From Chlamydiota bacterium (lineage in GTDB: Bacteria; Chlamydiota; Chlamydiia; Chlamydiales; Rhabdochlamydiaceae): a stretch of 7,315 bases of DNA. The notes under the pieces are model-generated. The model had not been told where the DNA came from. It saw only the letters and a list, made by a program, of their open reading frames with translations, and searched no databases. Numbering within the stretch: position 1 is the stretch's first letter; each line of letters begins with the position of its first letter. Positions 1-6,490 of this stretch are shown one piece after another. Location of the stretch: assembly GCA_016866585.1 (NCBI GenBank), contig VGMB01000073.1, positions 1-7,315 on the forward strand, read 5' to 3'. Position numbers and translations under genes: made by a program.

Positions 1-1101
1 TTTAGATAATTGTTGCAATTCTATTTCTGTTCTTTTTGGAAAAATATAACTTATCCAAGTAAGTGCAGATGGAGTGAGTAACAGAATACCAAATGTGCAA
101 GCGAAGCTAAATTGAAATCCTAAATTGTAAATATTTTTTGGAAAAAAGATTAGTTCTAACAACAGGCAGACTCCAAGGGTATTTAAGCCGTTAGATTTTC
201 TACGTAATAATTTTCCTGATACATGAATCATGATAGCTGCCCACGCTCTAAATACCGAAGGTGTGTTTCCTAGAAGTAAAAAATATAAACTTAATAAGAT
301 AATTAAAAGAATAGAGCAGGCTTTTTTAGGTAGTACAGTATTTAATAACAATCCGCAGAAGATTGCTATTAGGGAAAAATGGAATCCTGAAATCGCTAAA
401 ATATGTTGGAGTCCAAGTTTGGCGAAATCATGAGATAGCATTTTATTGTCGATTTCACCAGCGCACAGTCCATAGTAAAAATCTGAAATCTTTTCATCCT
501 TAATTCGTTTTTTAATAAAAGATCTAAATGCTGATTTAATTTCATATCTTAGTTTAGCTAAAGAAAATGTATTGTTAATTTTCATCCACGGACCGGTAGG
601 TTTGAAAATAAAAGTCTGGCTTTTTGTTTTTTCTAGAATGCCTTCAAGGTAATAATTGCAATCACCCAAAGGGGCTGGTTTTCCTTTGGGTGAATAGATT
701 TGACAGGGAATATCAAAAAATTCATTTCCGCCGACATCTTTATAATATTTTAAGACGCCATGGTGAACATGAGATGTGTTAAAGAATGATTTTTGAAGTT
801 TTATGGTTTTAGGATGAAATATGCCAACTCCATGTTGTTGTTCGAGCAGTTTTATGTCGTTATGTAAAAAAAAACAGCTGTTAAATCCTCCAAATACGAA
901 AGAAAAAATCATTGTTACATATATCGAAATTTTCTTTTTTTTACTTGCGACAGTAAGCGTTGTAATAAATGTAAAAAGAATAAGGTATATACTGCTGTAG
1001 TTTAGCCAAAAACATAATCCTAGCAAAAATGAAATGCTAATGAGTAGCGCTGGGTGTTTTTCCCATACCCAGCGTATGCTGAAGTTTGATGCTTTAATCA
1101 C
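1..1101 (-). CDS. comEC: ComEC/Rec2-family DNA uptake channel, N-terminal part (3' end beyond window)
   Basis: This is the first 367 codons of an integral membrane protein that continues past the left edge. ComEC forms the inner-membrane channel that carries single-stranded DNA into the cytoplasm during natural transformation. The N-terminus has two hydrophobic segments (about residues 18-34 and 36-52) and another at 60-79. A soluble OB-like region with several cysteines and histidines follows (about 80-200). The Competence domain starts near 205, with the family hallmark GLQHILAISGFHFSLIA at 230-246, then GNTPSVFRAWAA (278-289) and GFQFSF (328-333), all typical of ComEC. The start is taken as GTG because an in-frame TAA lies three codons upstream; the next ATG codons would remove membrane segments. 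No clear Shine-Dalgarno precedes it, but the ndh stop is only 6 bases upstream, so coupled translation is likely. Whether the C-terminal metallo-beta-lactamase-like domain is present cannot be seen. The family call is firm; the exact start is less so. Confidence 0.93.
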   Translation of the reverse strand, partial: MIKASNFSIRWVWEKHPALLISISFLLGLCFWLNYSSIYLILFTFITTLTVASKKKKISIYVTMIFSFVFGGFNSCFFLHNDIKLLEQQHGVGIFHPKTIKLQKSFFNTSHVHHGVLKYYKDVGGNEFFDIPCQIYSPKGKPAPLGDCNYYLEGILEKTKSQTFIFKPTGPWMKINNTFSLAKLRYEIKSAFRSFIKKRIKDEKISDFYYGLCAGEIDNKMLSHDFAKLGLQHILAISGFHFSLIAIFCGLLLNTVLPKKACSILLIILLSLYFLLLGNTPSVFRAWAAIMIHVSGKLLRRKSNGLNTLGVCLLLELIFFPKNIYNLGFQFSFACTFGILLLTPSALTWISYIFPKRTEIELQQLSK

Positions 1102-1107
1102 TGAAAA

Positions 1108-2370
1108 TTATTGTTTTTTTTCTTTGTCCAGTGTTCCTTGAATTACTCTTGCTCCGCGCTGACCGGAAAAAAACACACCAATCCAACCTATAAGAACTGC
1201 CAGCCTATTTTTGAATCCTACCAAATAGAGTATGTGTATGAAACCCCAAGCTAACCAGGCTATAAATCCAGAGAAATGGAATTTTTTTACCATAGCTATA
1301 GCTTTTCCTTTTCCGATTGTCGCCATACTTCCCTTGTCAAAGTACGAGAAAGGGGATCTATTTTGTTTGGCTATATTATTTTTAAGAATGTGACCTACAT
1401 AACGGCCTTGTTGGATTGCTGTAGGTGCAACGCCTGGTAAAGGTTTTTCATCTTTTCCTTTACAGTGGCAACAGTCGCCTATTACAAATATTTCAGGGTG
1501 GTCGGGTATGGAGAGGTCAGGCTCAACAATAATGCGACCTTGCCTGTCAAGAGGGGCGTCTAGTGTTTTAAGGAGTTCAGAAGCTTGATTTCCTGCTGCC
1601 CAAATAACATTTACAGTGTCAATGACTTGGTCTTCGACTGTAACGCTATTTTCATCAATATTGGTGACTTTTTTGCCTGTTATTACTATCACTCCTAGAT
1701 CTTCTAGCTCTTTTTGAGCTTCAGACGATAGGTCTGCTGGGTAAACTGGAAGAATATTAGGAAGGGCTTCAATTAGATAGATTTTAGCAGTTTCGGGTTT
1801 AATTCTTCTAAAATTATCGAATAATGTTGTTTTGGCTATTTCGGCGATAGCACCAGCCATTTCTACTCCAGTGGGACCTCCACCTATGACTACGAAATTT
1901 AGATATTTAGAAGCATCACCGGGGTTGTTTAGTCTTTCAGCTTTTTCAAATGAGCTTAGAATTTTTTCCCGGATAGACAAAGCGTCTTGAATTGTTTTTA
2001 GGCCAGGGGCGAATTTCTCCCATGCATCATTGCCAAAATAGGAATGTCTTGCACCGGTAGCAATAATCAAAAAGTCGTAGGAAATCACATCTCCATTAAT
2101 GAGATATACTTTTTTTGTGTTTTTATCTATTGATACAACTTCGGCCATAATAGTAGTTGTATTTCGCTGTCCTCTGAAGATCTCTCTTATTGGATAGGCT
2201 ATTTCTCCTGGAGATAAAGCAGCTGTTGCTACTTGGTAAAGTAATGGTTGAAAAAGATGATGGTTCGTTTTATCGATTAACATTACATCGAAGGAGGAGT
2301 GTTTTAGAGCTTTGGCTGCATTTAGTCCTGCAAACCCGCTGCCTATTATTACTACTTTACTTGTGCTCAT
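1108..2370 (-). CDS. ndh: Type II NADH:quinone oxidoreductase (NDH-2)
   Basis: The 420-residue protein has the usual length of NDH-2, a single-subunit, non-proton-pumping flavoenzyme bound to the cytoplasmic face of the inner membrane. It moves electrons from NADH to quinone. The FAD-binding Rossmann motif GSGFAG is at residues 10-15, followed by the NDH-2 block HHLFQPLLYQVATAALSPGE (37-56). ATGARHSYFG follows at 104-113. The NADH-binding Rossmann motif GGGPTG is at 163-168 with the acidic residue E170. The second FAD contact FVIGD is at 295-299, and the quinone-site block APTAIQQGRYVG at 315-326. The tail (about 365-402) is hydrophobic with aromatic residues and should anchor the protein to the membrane. 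Odd: the segment after FVIGD reads CCHC (300-303), unusual for the family. A weak AAGAGA ribosome site lies 6 bases before the ATG. It is followed by comEC after 6 bases and faces away from the plus-strand cluster. A related flavin disulfide reductase is the only real alternative and fits less well. Confidence 0.95.
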   Translation of the reverse strand: MSTSKVVIIGSGFAGLNAAKALKHSSFDVMLIDKTNHHLFQPLLYQVATAALSPGEIAYPIREIFRGQRNTTTIMAEVVSIDKNTKKVYLINGDVISYDFLIIATGARHSYFGNDAWEKFAPGLKTIQDALSIREKILSSFEKAERLNNPGDASKYLNFVVIGGGPTGVEMAGAIAEIAKTTLFDNFRRIKPETAKIYLIEALPNILPVYPADLSSEAQKELEDLGVIVITGKKVTNIDENSVTVEDQVIDTVNVIWAAGNQASELLKTLDAPLDRQGRIIVEPDLSIPDHPEIFVIGDCCHCKGKDEKPLPGVAPTAIQQGRYVGHILKNNIAKQNRSPFSYFDKGSMATIGKGKAIAMVKKFHFSGFIAWLAWGFIHILYLVGFKNRLAVLIGWIGVFFSGQRGARVIQGTLDKEKKQ

Positions 2371-2619
2371 GATTATCTCTTGGAATTATATTAATATCCT
2401 TATTAGTAGTTGGCCTGATTCATAATATTTTTGCAAACTATTTAATCTAAATTCCTAAATAATATGCAAACGGTCTTGGGGTTTTATTCAAAAAAGGCCA
2501 ATTACAATTATTAGTTTCAAGCTGTCGGTGTTCGCTTCTGATAAATTTTTTCTCTTTTAAAAATCAGCTCTTATCCATTAAGCTTTTTTCAACTAAATTG
2601 TCGTGGGCATAGATTTTGA
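2371..2619. promoter_or_regulatory. Divergent intergenic region between ndh and the SUKH-hprK-ptsHI cluster
   Basis: About 250 very AT-rich bases separate two divergent gene starts and must hold the promoters for both transcripts. No ORF or RNA gene was recognised in it. No promoter with both a good -35 and a good -10 box at 16-18 base spacing was found by eye. A TTGCAA (2431-2436) is followed by TAAATA (2456-2461) at an over-long 19 bases on the plus strand. A TATAAT on the minus strand lies too close to the ndh start to give a normal leader. An in-frame TGA directly before position 2620 caps the plus-strand gene. The heptamer TGCAAAC occurs twice (2432-2438 and 2465-2471). The location as a regulatory region is sound; individual elements are not resolved. 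Confidence 0.55.
2432..2471 (+). repeat. Direct repeat TGCAAAC, two copies 33 bases apart
   Basis: The heptamer TGCAAAC is at 2432-2438 and again at 2465-2471, each preceded by an AT-rich AATAT element. The 33-base start-to-start spacing is close to three helical turns, so a dimeric or cooperative regulator could bind both copies on one face. In DNA this AT-rich, a heptamer pair within 250 bases can arise by chance, so an operator role is only a possibility. Confidence 0.25.
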
Positions 2620-3441
2620 ATGAATTCTCATGTGCGCAATTATTACAGAAATAGTGGTTTATCCAGTCTTTGGGAATGTCACTTTTACGAAGCTATACCT
2701 CTTCATGAAAGAGAAGAGATCACTTGGAAACAAGCTAGCGATCTAGTCCCGTCTATTCCCAAGATTTGGCATGATATTTGCCAATTAAGCAAGAAAGACC
2801 GTATAGAAGCTGTTTTTTCTTTATGGATGAAACAACTTTCTGGTTCTCAGGAAAATCTAAATAACCTTAGCACTTTTTTTCAAAATTTAGACGATGTAGG
2901 TGTGTTTCTTTTTAATTTAGGACCCGACTTGCCGTACGAAACCGAGATGGTTTATAGTTTAGCTGATGAAAGCTGTTTCTATCATGGTATGCCTCCGATC
3001 GCCCTCGAAGATTCTTTGTACTTGAGTGGACAATTTGGTGGACTTCTTCCTAAGGACTATCTTAGTTTTCTACATGTCCATAACGGATTTAGTAAGCATA
3101 CTGATACAGGAGTATTGAGGGGACAGGATATTTTAAGAATGTATAGAAAGTTGATAAGGGATATTTCTGAAAGGGGATTACTTATCAAAAATCGAGGTCA
3201 CTTTATAGATCATAATGATCTTATTCCTTTCTACGAGTCTTTTGGAACAAAATCTTATCAGTGCTTTTTGAAAGAATGGCATTATGGATCTGACGTGGGA
3301 AATGTATTTTTTTCACTAAGAGACGGTAGTATCTCTGATTATCAATCTTTCGATTCTATTACTAATACCCTGGCTTTTACTACTTTTTTTGATTGGTTGA
3401 ATTTTTATTTGGAGCCTATAGGAGAAGAATGGTTACTGTAA
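2620..3441 (+). CDS. SUKH (SMI1/KNR4)-like protein of unknown function
   Basis: This 273-residue, apparently soluble protein has no signal peptide or membrane segment. The C-terminal half resembles the SUKH (SMI1/KNR4) fold. GGLLPKDYLSFLHVHNGFSK (140-159) matches the family pattern of Leu-Pro, an acidic/aromatic stretch, then Asn-Gly. DLIPFYESFG (200-209) matches the 'IPF...G' strand, GNVFFSLRDG (227-236) a following beta strand, and TNTLAFTTFFDWLNFYLEP (248-266) the closing helix. The N-terminal 120 residues, rich in Trp, His and acidic residues, match nothing I recognise. SUKH proteins are known as immunity proteins in toxin systems and as intracellular scaffolds; no toxin gene is adjacent here. 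It starts the cluster and overlaps hprK by 13 bases, so it is probably co-translated with it, which suggests a role linked to the HPr relay or its regulation. An in-frame TGA immediately before the ATG caps the N-terminus, and no obvious ribosome site precedes it. The SUKH assignment is moderate; the function is unknown. Confidence 0.8.
   Translation: MNSHVRNYYRNSGLSSLWECHFYEAIPLHEREEITWKQASDLVPSIPKIWHDICQLSKKDRIEAVFSLWMKQLSGSQENLNNLSTFFQNLDDVGVFLFNLGPDLPYETEMVYSLADESCFYHGMPPIALEDSLYLSGQFGGLLPKDYLSFLHVHNGFSKHTDTGVLRGQDILRMYRKLIRDISERGLLIKNRGHFIDHNDLIPFYESFGTKSYQCFLKEWHYGSDVGNVFFSLRDGSISDYQSFDSITNTLAFTTFFDWLNFYLEPIGEEWLL
3420..3431 (+). promoter_or_regulatory. Ribosome binding site that fixes the hprK start
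   Basis: AGGAG at 3420-3424 lies just before the ATG at 3429, inside the last codons of the upstream gene. The spacing of 4 bases is slightly short, but it is the strongest such site near any candidate start. It supports the 316-residue HPrK over a 328-residue version starting at 3393, whose first 12 residues are just the upstream gene read in another frame. The position allows a ribosome ending the upstream gene to restart on hprK. Confidence 0.7.
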
Positions 3442-4379
3442 GGCAAGTGTTTGATTCCTACAAGGATACTTTAGTTTTTGAAGTTTTAGGTGGTAAAAAA
3501 GGATTTAGTAAATCGATCAAACTTCCAGAAGTTCATAGGCCTGGATTAAGTTTATCTGGATACTTAAAGAATTATGTAAACCAAAGAATACTTGTGTTTG
3601 GTAATTCGGAGGTCTCTTACATAAATGATCTAGATTCAGATGTTAGATCTGATAGGCTTTCTTCGATTATAACTCAGGAGACCCCGCTAGTAGTAGTTGC
3701 CGGAAAACTTGCGCCGCCAATTGAGCTTATTAATTCTTGTAATTCTCTAGGTGTCCCATTGCTTCGCTCTAGTCTTAAAACTATGGAGTTACAGAGCCGC
3801 CTGACATACCTCCTGCTTGAAAAATTCTCACCAACGACTACCTGTCATGGAACACTTGTTGAGGCTTTTGGTGTTGGGGTTATTATTCAAGGAGACTCTT
3901 CGGTCGGTAAAAGTGAGGCTGCTTTAAGTTTAATTGAAAGAGGTCATAGATTGATTACCGATGATGTAGTTAAGGTTAAGCTAAGAGAGGGCCTCTATCT
4001 TGAGGGTTATGGAGCTGAATTGACTAGGCACCTTATGGAGATACGTGGAATAGGTATTATTAACGTCGCTCACTTATATGGTGCTGTATGCGTTCGTGAT
4101 GACAAACGCATAGATATGGTTATTAAGTTGGAAGTTTGGGATGATAAAAAGTTCTATGACCGAGTTGGATTAGAAGAAAAACACATAGATTTGCTAGGCG
4201 TTAAAGTGCCTTACCATATTATTCCTGTTAAGCCAGGTAGGGACGTTGCGCTATTAATAGAAACGATTGTTCTCAATCATCGATTAAAAGAGATGGGATA
4301 TAATTCGGCAAAAGATTTTAATATAAAGCTCCTTGAAACGATTTCAAGGAAACAAAGAAAGAGGAAGACTAGCCTGTGA
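3429..4379 (+). CDS. hprK: HPr kinase/phosphorylase
   Basis: The bifunctional enzyme HPrK/P phosphorylates HPr on its regulatory serine using ATP or pyrophosphate, and removes that phosphate by phosphorolysis. It acts as a hexamer in the cytoplasm. At 316 residues it has the normal length. The N-terminal domain (1-125) is weakly conserved, as in the family. The catalytic domain shows His140 in CHGTLVEAFGVGVIIQGD, the P-loop GDSSVGKS (155-162, Lys161), E163, and the acidic pair Asp178-Asp179. The HPrK signature EIRGIGIINV spans 204-213, with Arg245 following and the C-terminal PGRDVALLIE at 269-278. From memory these positions match the numbering of the Lactobacillus casei enzyme. No key residue is missing, so both activities are plausible. 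The last 12 residues are strongly basic (RKQRKRK). It overlaps the upstream SUKH-like gene by 13 bases and ptsH by 4, and sits beside its substrate gene, as in many bacteria. Confidence 0.97.
   Translation: MVTVRQVFDSYKDTLVFEVLGGKKGFSKSIKLPEVHRPGLSLSGYLKNYVNQRILVFGNSEVSYINDLDSDVRSDRLSSIITQETPLVVVAGKLAPPIELINSCNSLGVPLLRSSLKTMELQSRLTYLLLEKFSPTTTCHGTLVEAFGVGVIIQGDSSVGKSEAALSLIERGHRLITDDVVKVKLREGLYLEGYGAELTRHLMEIRGIGIINVAHLYGAVCVRDDKRIDMVIKLEVWDDKKFYDRVGLEEKHIDLLGVKVPYHIIPVKPGRDVALLIETIVLNHRLKEMGYNSAKDFNIKLLETISRKQRKRKTSL
4361..4365 (+). promoter_or_regulatory. Ribosome binding site for ptsH (GTG start)
   Basis: GAGGA lies 10 bases before the GTG start of ptsH, within the 3' end of hprK. Together with the GTGA overlap of start and stop codons it supports GTG as the initiation codon. 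The resulting N-terminus, beginning KLSYKIKVKN, has the length expected for HPr. Confidence 0.55.
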
Positions 4380-4642
4380 AACTTTCCTACAAAATTAAAG
4401 TTAAAAATCCCCTAGGGCTTCATGCGCGTCCTGCTACAGTTATAGTGAGATTAATACAAGATGCAAAATCTTCGGTGTCATTTACTTGTCATAATGAGAC
4501 AGTAAATGCAAAAAGCATAATGGGTATTTTGATGTTAGCTGCGGGAAAGAATTCCATTGTTAGGATAGATGTAGAAGGGGAAGATGCCCAGGATGTGATG
4601 TCGAAATTAACTGAGGTATTTGAAAACGGGTTTGGAGAGTAG
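4376..4642 (+). CDS. ptsH: Phosphocarrier protein HPr
   Basis: An 88-residue HPr of standard length. It accepts phosphate from enzyme I on a histidine and hands it to EIIA-type domains. The active-site block PLGLHARPAT covers 12-21, with His16 the phosphorylated residue and Arg18 its partner. The regulatory block NAKSIMGILML (44-54) contains Ser47, equivalent to Ser46 of Bacillus HPr and the site used by HPrK. The surrounding KSIMG is what HPrK-regulated HPr proteins show, so the serine switch is likely functional. Translation starts at GTG, which overlaps the hprK stop codon in the sequence GTGA. ptsI follows after 4 bases. The kinase, its substrate and the PEP-dependent phosphoryl donor are thus made from one transcript. 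No EII gene is in the window, so the downstream acceptor cannot be named. Confidence 0.97.
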   Translation: MKLSYKIKVKNPLGLHARPATVIVRLIQDAKSSVSFTCHNETVNAKSIMGILMLAAGKNSIVRIDVEGEDAQDVMSKLTEVFENGFGE

Positions 4643-4649
4643 TTATATG
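4634..4649 (+). promoter_or_regulatory. Ribosome binding site that decides the ptsI start
   Basis: GGAGAG at 4634-4639 precedes the ATG at 4647 with an ideal 7-base gap, and overlaps the last codons of ptsH. This favours the 605-residue enzyme I over an upstream TTG start at 4620, which would add nine residues without family similarity. Confidence 0.7.
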
Positions 4650-6464
4650 GAAGAAGGCTTAGAATTTAGACTTCAGGGTGCGCCGGTGAGTGAAGGTATA
4701 GCTATAGGAGCGTCCTTCTTTATAAATGCTCAAGCTGACGAATCCATACCGGAGTTTTCCATAAAAAAAGATCAGGTTGATAAGGAAATTGAAAGATATA
4801 GATTAGCTCTTTCGGATTGTAGGGTTGAATTGAACTACTTGAAGAAAAATCTAGAATCTGAGGGCCTTACAGAGGCTGTTGATATTATAGATTCACAAAT
4901 CATGATGCTCGATGATCCTTTAATTACTGCTCATGTTGAAGAAAAAATACGTAAAGTCAAGAGAAATACTGAAGCGGTTTTTAGTGCAGTAATACGTGAA
5001 TATGAGAAAAAATTCGCGAAGATGAAGGACTCTTTTTTTCAACAAAGATTAGTTGATATTTTAGATTTATCCAAGAGAATACTAGGGCATTTATGTGCCA
5101 AAAATAAAATCAATTTTTCCGAAATTCCAATAGGTTCTATTGTTTTTGCTAAGGAATTGATCCCATCTCATACTGCAGCAATACAAGCGTCTAGGGTGAG
5201 TGGTTTCGTCACTCAAAGTGGTGGTGGAAATTCTCATGCAGCTTTGATTGCTAGGGCTAAAGGTATTCCTTATGTCTCAAGTATAGATGTAGATCTTTTT
5301 CAAAATTTACAAGGCAAAGATATAATTCTTGATGGCCAAACTGGTGAAATAATAATAAATCCTGAAAAAGAAACTCTGGATAGATATAAGGAAGTTAAAA
5401 CGCGCTTAAAAACATCTTACAAGCTCTTGCAGCAAGATGTTAATCACAATACTGAAACAGTTGATGGTTATTTAGTTCATGTTTTTGCAAATGTTGGTAA
5501 TTTGAACGACCTTGAAGAAATGCATAATTACCGTCCTGAGGGGATCGGTCTTTTTCGTTCGGAATATCTGTTTTTAGAAAAGCATACCTTGTATATATCT
5601 GAAGAGGAACAATATCAGGCATACTGCGAATTAGTCGAAAAATCTAAAGGTGTTCCCGTAGTTATTCGTGTTTTTGATATTGGCGGTGATAAAAACCCAG
5701 AGCTTTTCTTTGAGCATGAAAAAGAAGCAAACCCAGTCCTTGGTTGTAGGGGTATCAGATTTCTTTTGCGACATCCTAATATTTTCCGCACTCAACTTAG
5801 GGCTATTATGAGGGCAGCTAGAGATGCTGATGTAAGGCTCTTGCTACCACTTATTTCAGATATTCATGAACTTGAAGAGGCTAAAAGAATCATCGCAGAA
5901 GTTCAAGATGATCTGGTGGATCAGGGTGTTGTTACCAAAAGAACTTATCAAATAGGCTGTATGATTGAAGTGCCGTCTGTTGTTTTTATTTGTGATGCGA
6001 TAACCAGAGAGTCAGATTTTCTTTCAATAGGAACCAATGATCTTGTCCAGTATACTTTAGGGATGGATCGCAGTAATCCAGCTATGAGCGATTTTTGTTA
6101 TCCAGCACATCCTAGTGTAATTCGCATGATAAAGATGGTCGTTATGGAGGCAAGAAAACAAAATAAACCAGTAACAATATGTGGGGAAATAGCTTCAAAT
6201 CCTATTTTTATTCCTCTTTTACTAGGTTTGGGTGTTAATAAATTTTCATGTTCTCCAAGATATATTCCATACGTGAAAAGAGCTGTTAGAAACACTGTTC
6301 TTCTGGAAGCATATGATCTAGCTCAATCTATACTTCAGATGAGCTCTCCTATTGAAATTTCTAAAAGATTAGTCGAAGCGTATTCTGACTCACTGCCCCT
6401 GACAAAAAGAGATAAATCTTCTTCAAAAATAGAGCAGGTTCAGGTTTTGGTTCAAACTTTCTAA
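4647..6464 (+). CDS. ptsI: PTS enzyme I (phosphoenolpyruvate-protein phosphotransferase)
   Basis: Enzyme I takes phosphate from PEP onto its own histidine and transfers it to His16 of HPr in the cytoplasm. At 605 residues it is a little longer than the E. coli protein (about 575), the excess being a Ser/Lys-rich tail after residue 580. The N-terminal domain opens with GAPVSEGIAIG (11-21). The helical HPr-binding region is at about 40-155. The phosphohistidine domain carries SGGGNSHAALIARAKGIP (191-208) with His197. The PEP-binding barrel shows GIGLFRSE (299-306), RVFDIGGDKNP (341-351), NPVLGCRGIRF (362-372), MIEVPS (439-444), SIGTNDLVQYT (460-470), DRSNP (474-478) and the active cysteine in TICGE (Cys512). 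There is no N-terminal GAF domain, so it is not PtsP. Odd: GGGNSH replaces the usual GGRTSH before the histidine. It is last in the cluster, 4 bases after ptsH, and ends at a palindrome. Confidence 0.96.
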   Translation: MEEGLEFRLQGAPVSEGIAIGASFFINAQADESIPEFSIKKDQVDKEIERYRLALSDCRVELNYLKKNLESEGLTEAVDIIDSQIMMLDDPLITAHVEEKIRKVKRNTEAVFSAVIREYEKKFAKMKDSFFQQRLVDILDLSKRILGHLCAKNKINFSEIPIGSIVFAKELIPSHTAAIQASRVSGFVTQSGGGNSHAALIARAKGIPYVSSIDVDLFQNLQGKDIILDGQTGEIIINPEKETLDRYKEVKTRLKTSYKLLQQDVNHNTETVDGYLVHVFANVGNLNDLEEMHNYRPEGIGLFRSEYLFLEKHTLYISEEEQYQAYCELVEKSKGVPVVIRVFDIGGDKNPELFFEHEKEANPVLGCRGIRFLLRHPNIFRTQLRAIMRAARDADVRLLLPLISDIHELEEAKRIIAEVQDDLVDQGVVTKRTYQIGCMIEVPSVVFICDAITRESDFLSIGTNDLVQYTLGMDRSNPAMSDFCYPAHPSVIRMIKMVVMEARKQNKPVTICGEIASNPIFIPLLLGLGVNKFSCSPRYIPYVKRAVRNTVLLEAYDLAQSILQMSSPIEISKRLVEAYSDSLPLTKRDKSSSKIEQVQVLVQTF

Positions 6465-6465
6465 T

Positions 6466-6486
6466 AGTCCGCTCGTCGAGCGGACT
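6466..6486. terminator. Perfect palindrome between convergent ptsI and ybaB, probable bidirectional terminator
   Basis: A 21-base perfect inverted repeat fills almost all of the 26-base gap between the two stop codons. The arms AGTCCGCTCG and CGAGCGGACT can form a stem of nine or ten GC-rich pairs with a one- to three-base loop, on either strand. It is strikingly GC-rich against its AT-rich surroundings. Neither side has a proper run of Ts: the plus strand continues CTAATTAAAA and the minus strand ATTAGAAAG. It is therefore not a textbook intrinsic terminator. The placement between convergent genes still makes transcription termination or 3' end protection the likeliest role. Confidence 0.65.
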
Positions 6487-6490
6487 CTAA

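Noticed and set aside
230..433. Plus-strand open frame of 67 codons
   Set aside because: It lies antisense to the ComEC Competence-domain coding region, which has clear family motifs; it has no ribosome site and no family resemblance.
2190..2372. Plus-strand open frame of 60 codons opposite the ndh start
   Set aside because: It is the complement of the conserved FAD-binding region of NDH-2 and its Leu-rich product is an artefact of that.
2380..2400. Minus-strand TATAAT as the ndh -10 box
   Set aside because: It would leave a leader of under ten bases before the ATG, and no acceptable -35 box lies 16-18 bases upstream.
3393..3428. Upstream ATG giving a 328-residue HPrK
   Set aside because: The added 12 residues come from coding sequence of the upstream gene in another frame; the later ATG has a good ribosome site and places the catalytic residues at standard HPrK positions.
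2620..3441. Toxin-immunity pair, with the SUKH-like protein as the immunity partner
   Set aside because: No toxin or secreted effector gene is adjacent; the neighbours are housekeeping PTS genes.
4620..4646. TTG start giving a 614-residue enzyme I
   Set aside because: The ATG at 4647 has a well-spaced GGAGAG and the nine extra residues overlap ptsH without family similarity.
5440..6295. Two minus-strand open frames (5440-5622 and 6098-6295)
   Set aside because: Both are shadows of the enzyme I PEP-binding barrel, with no supporting ribosome sites or recognisable products.
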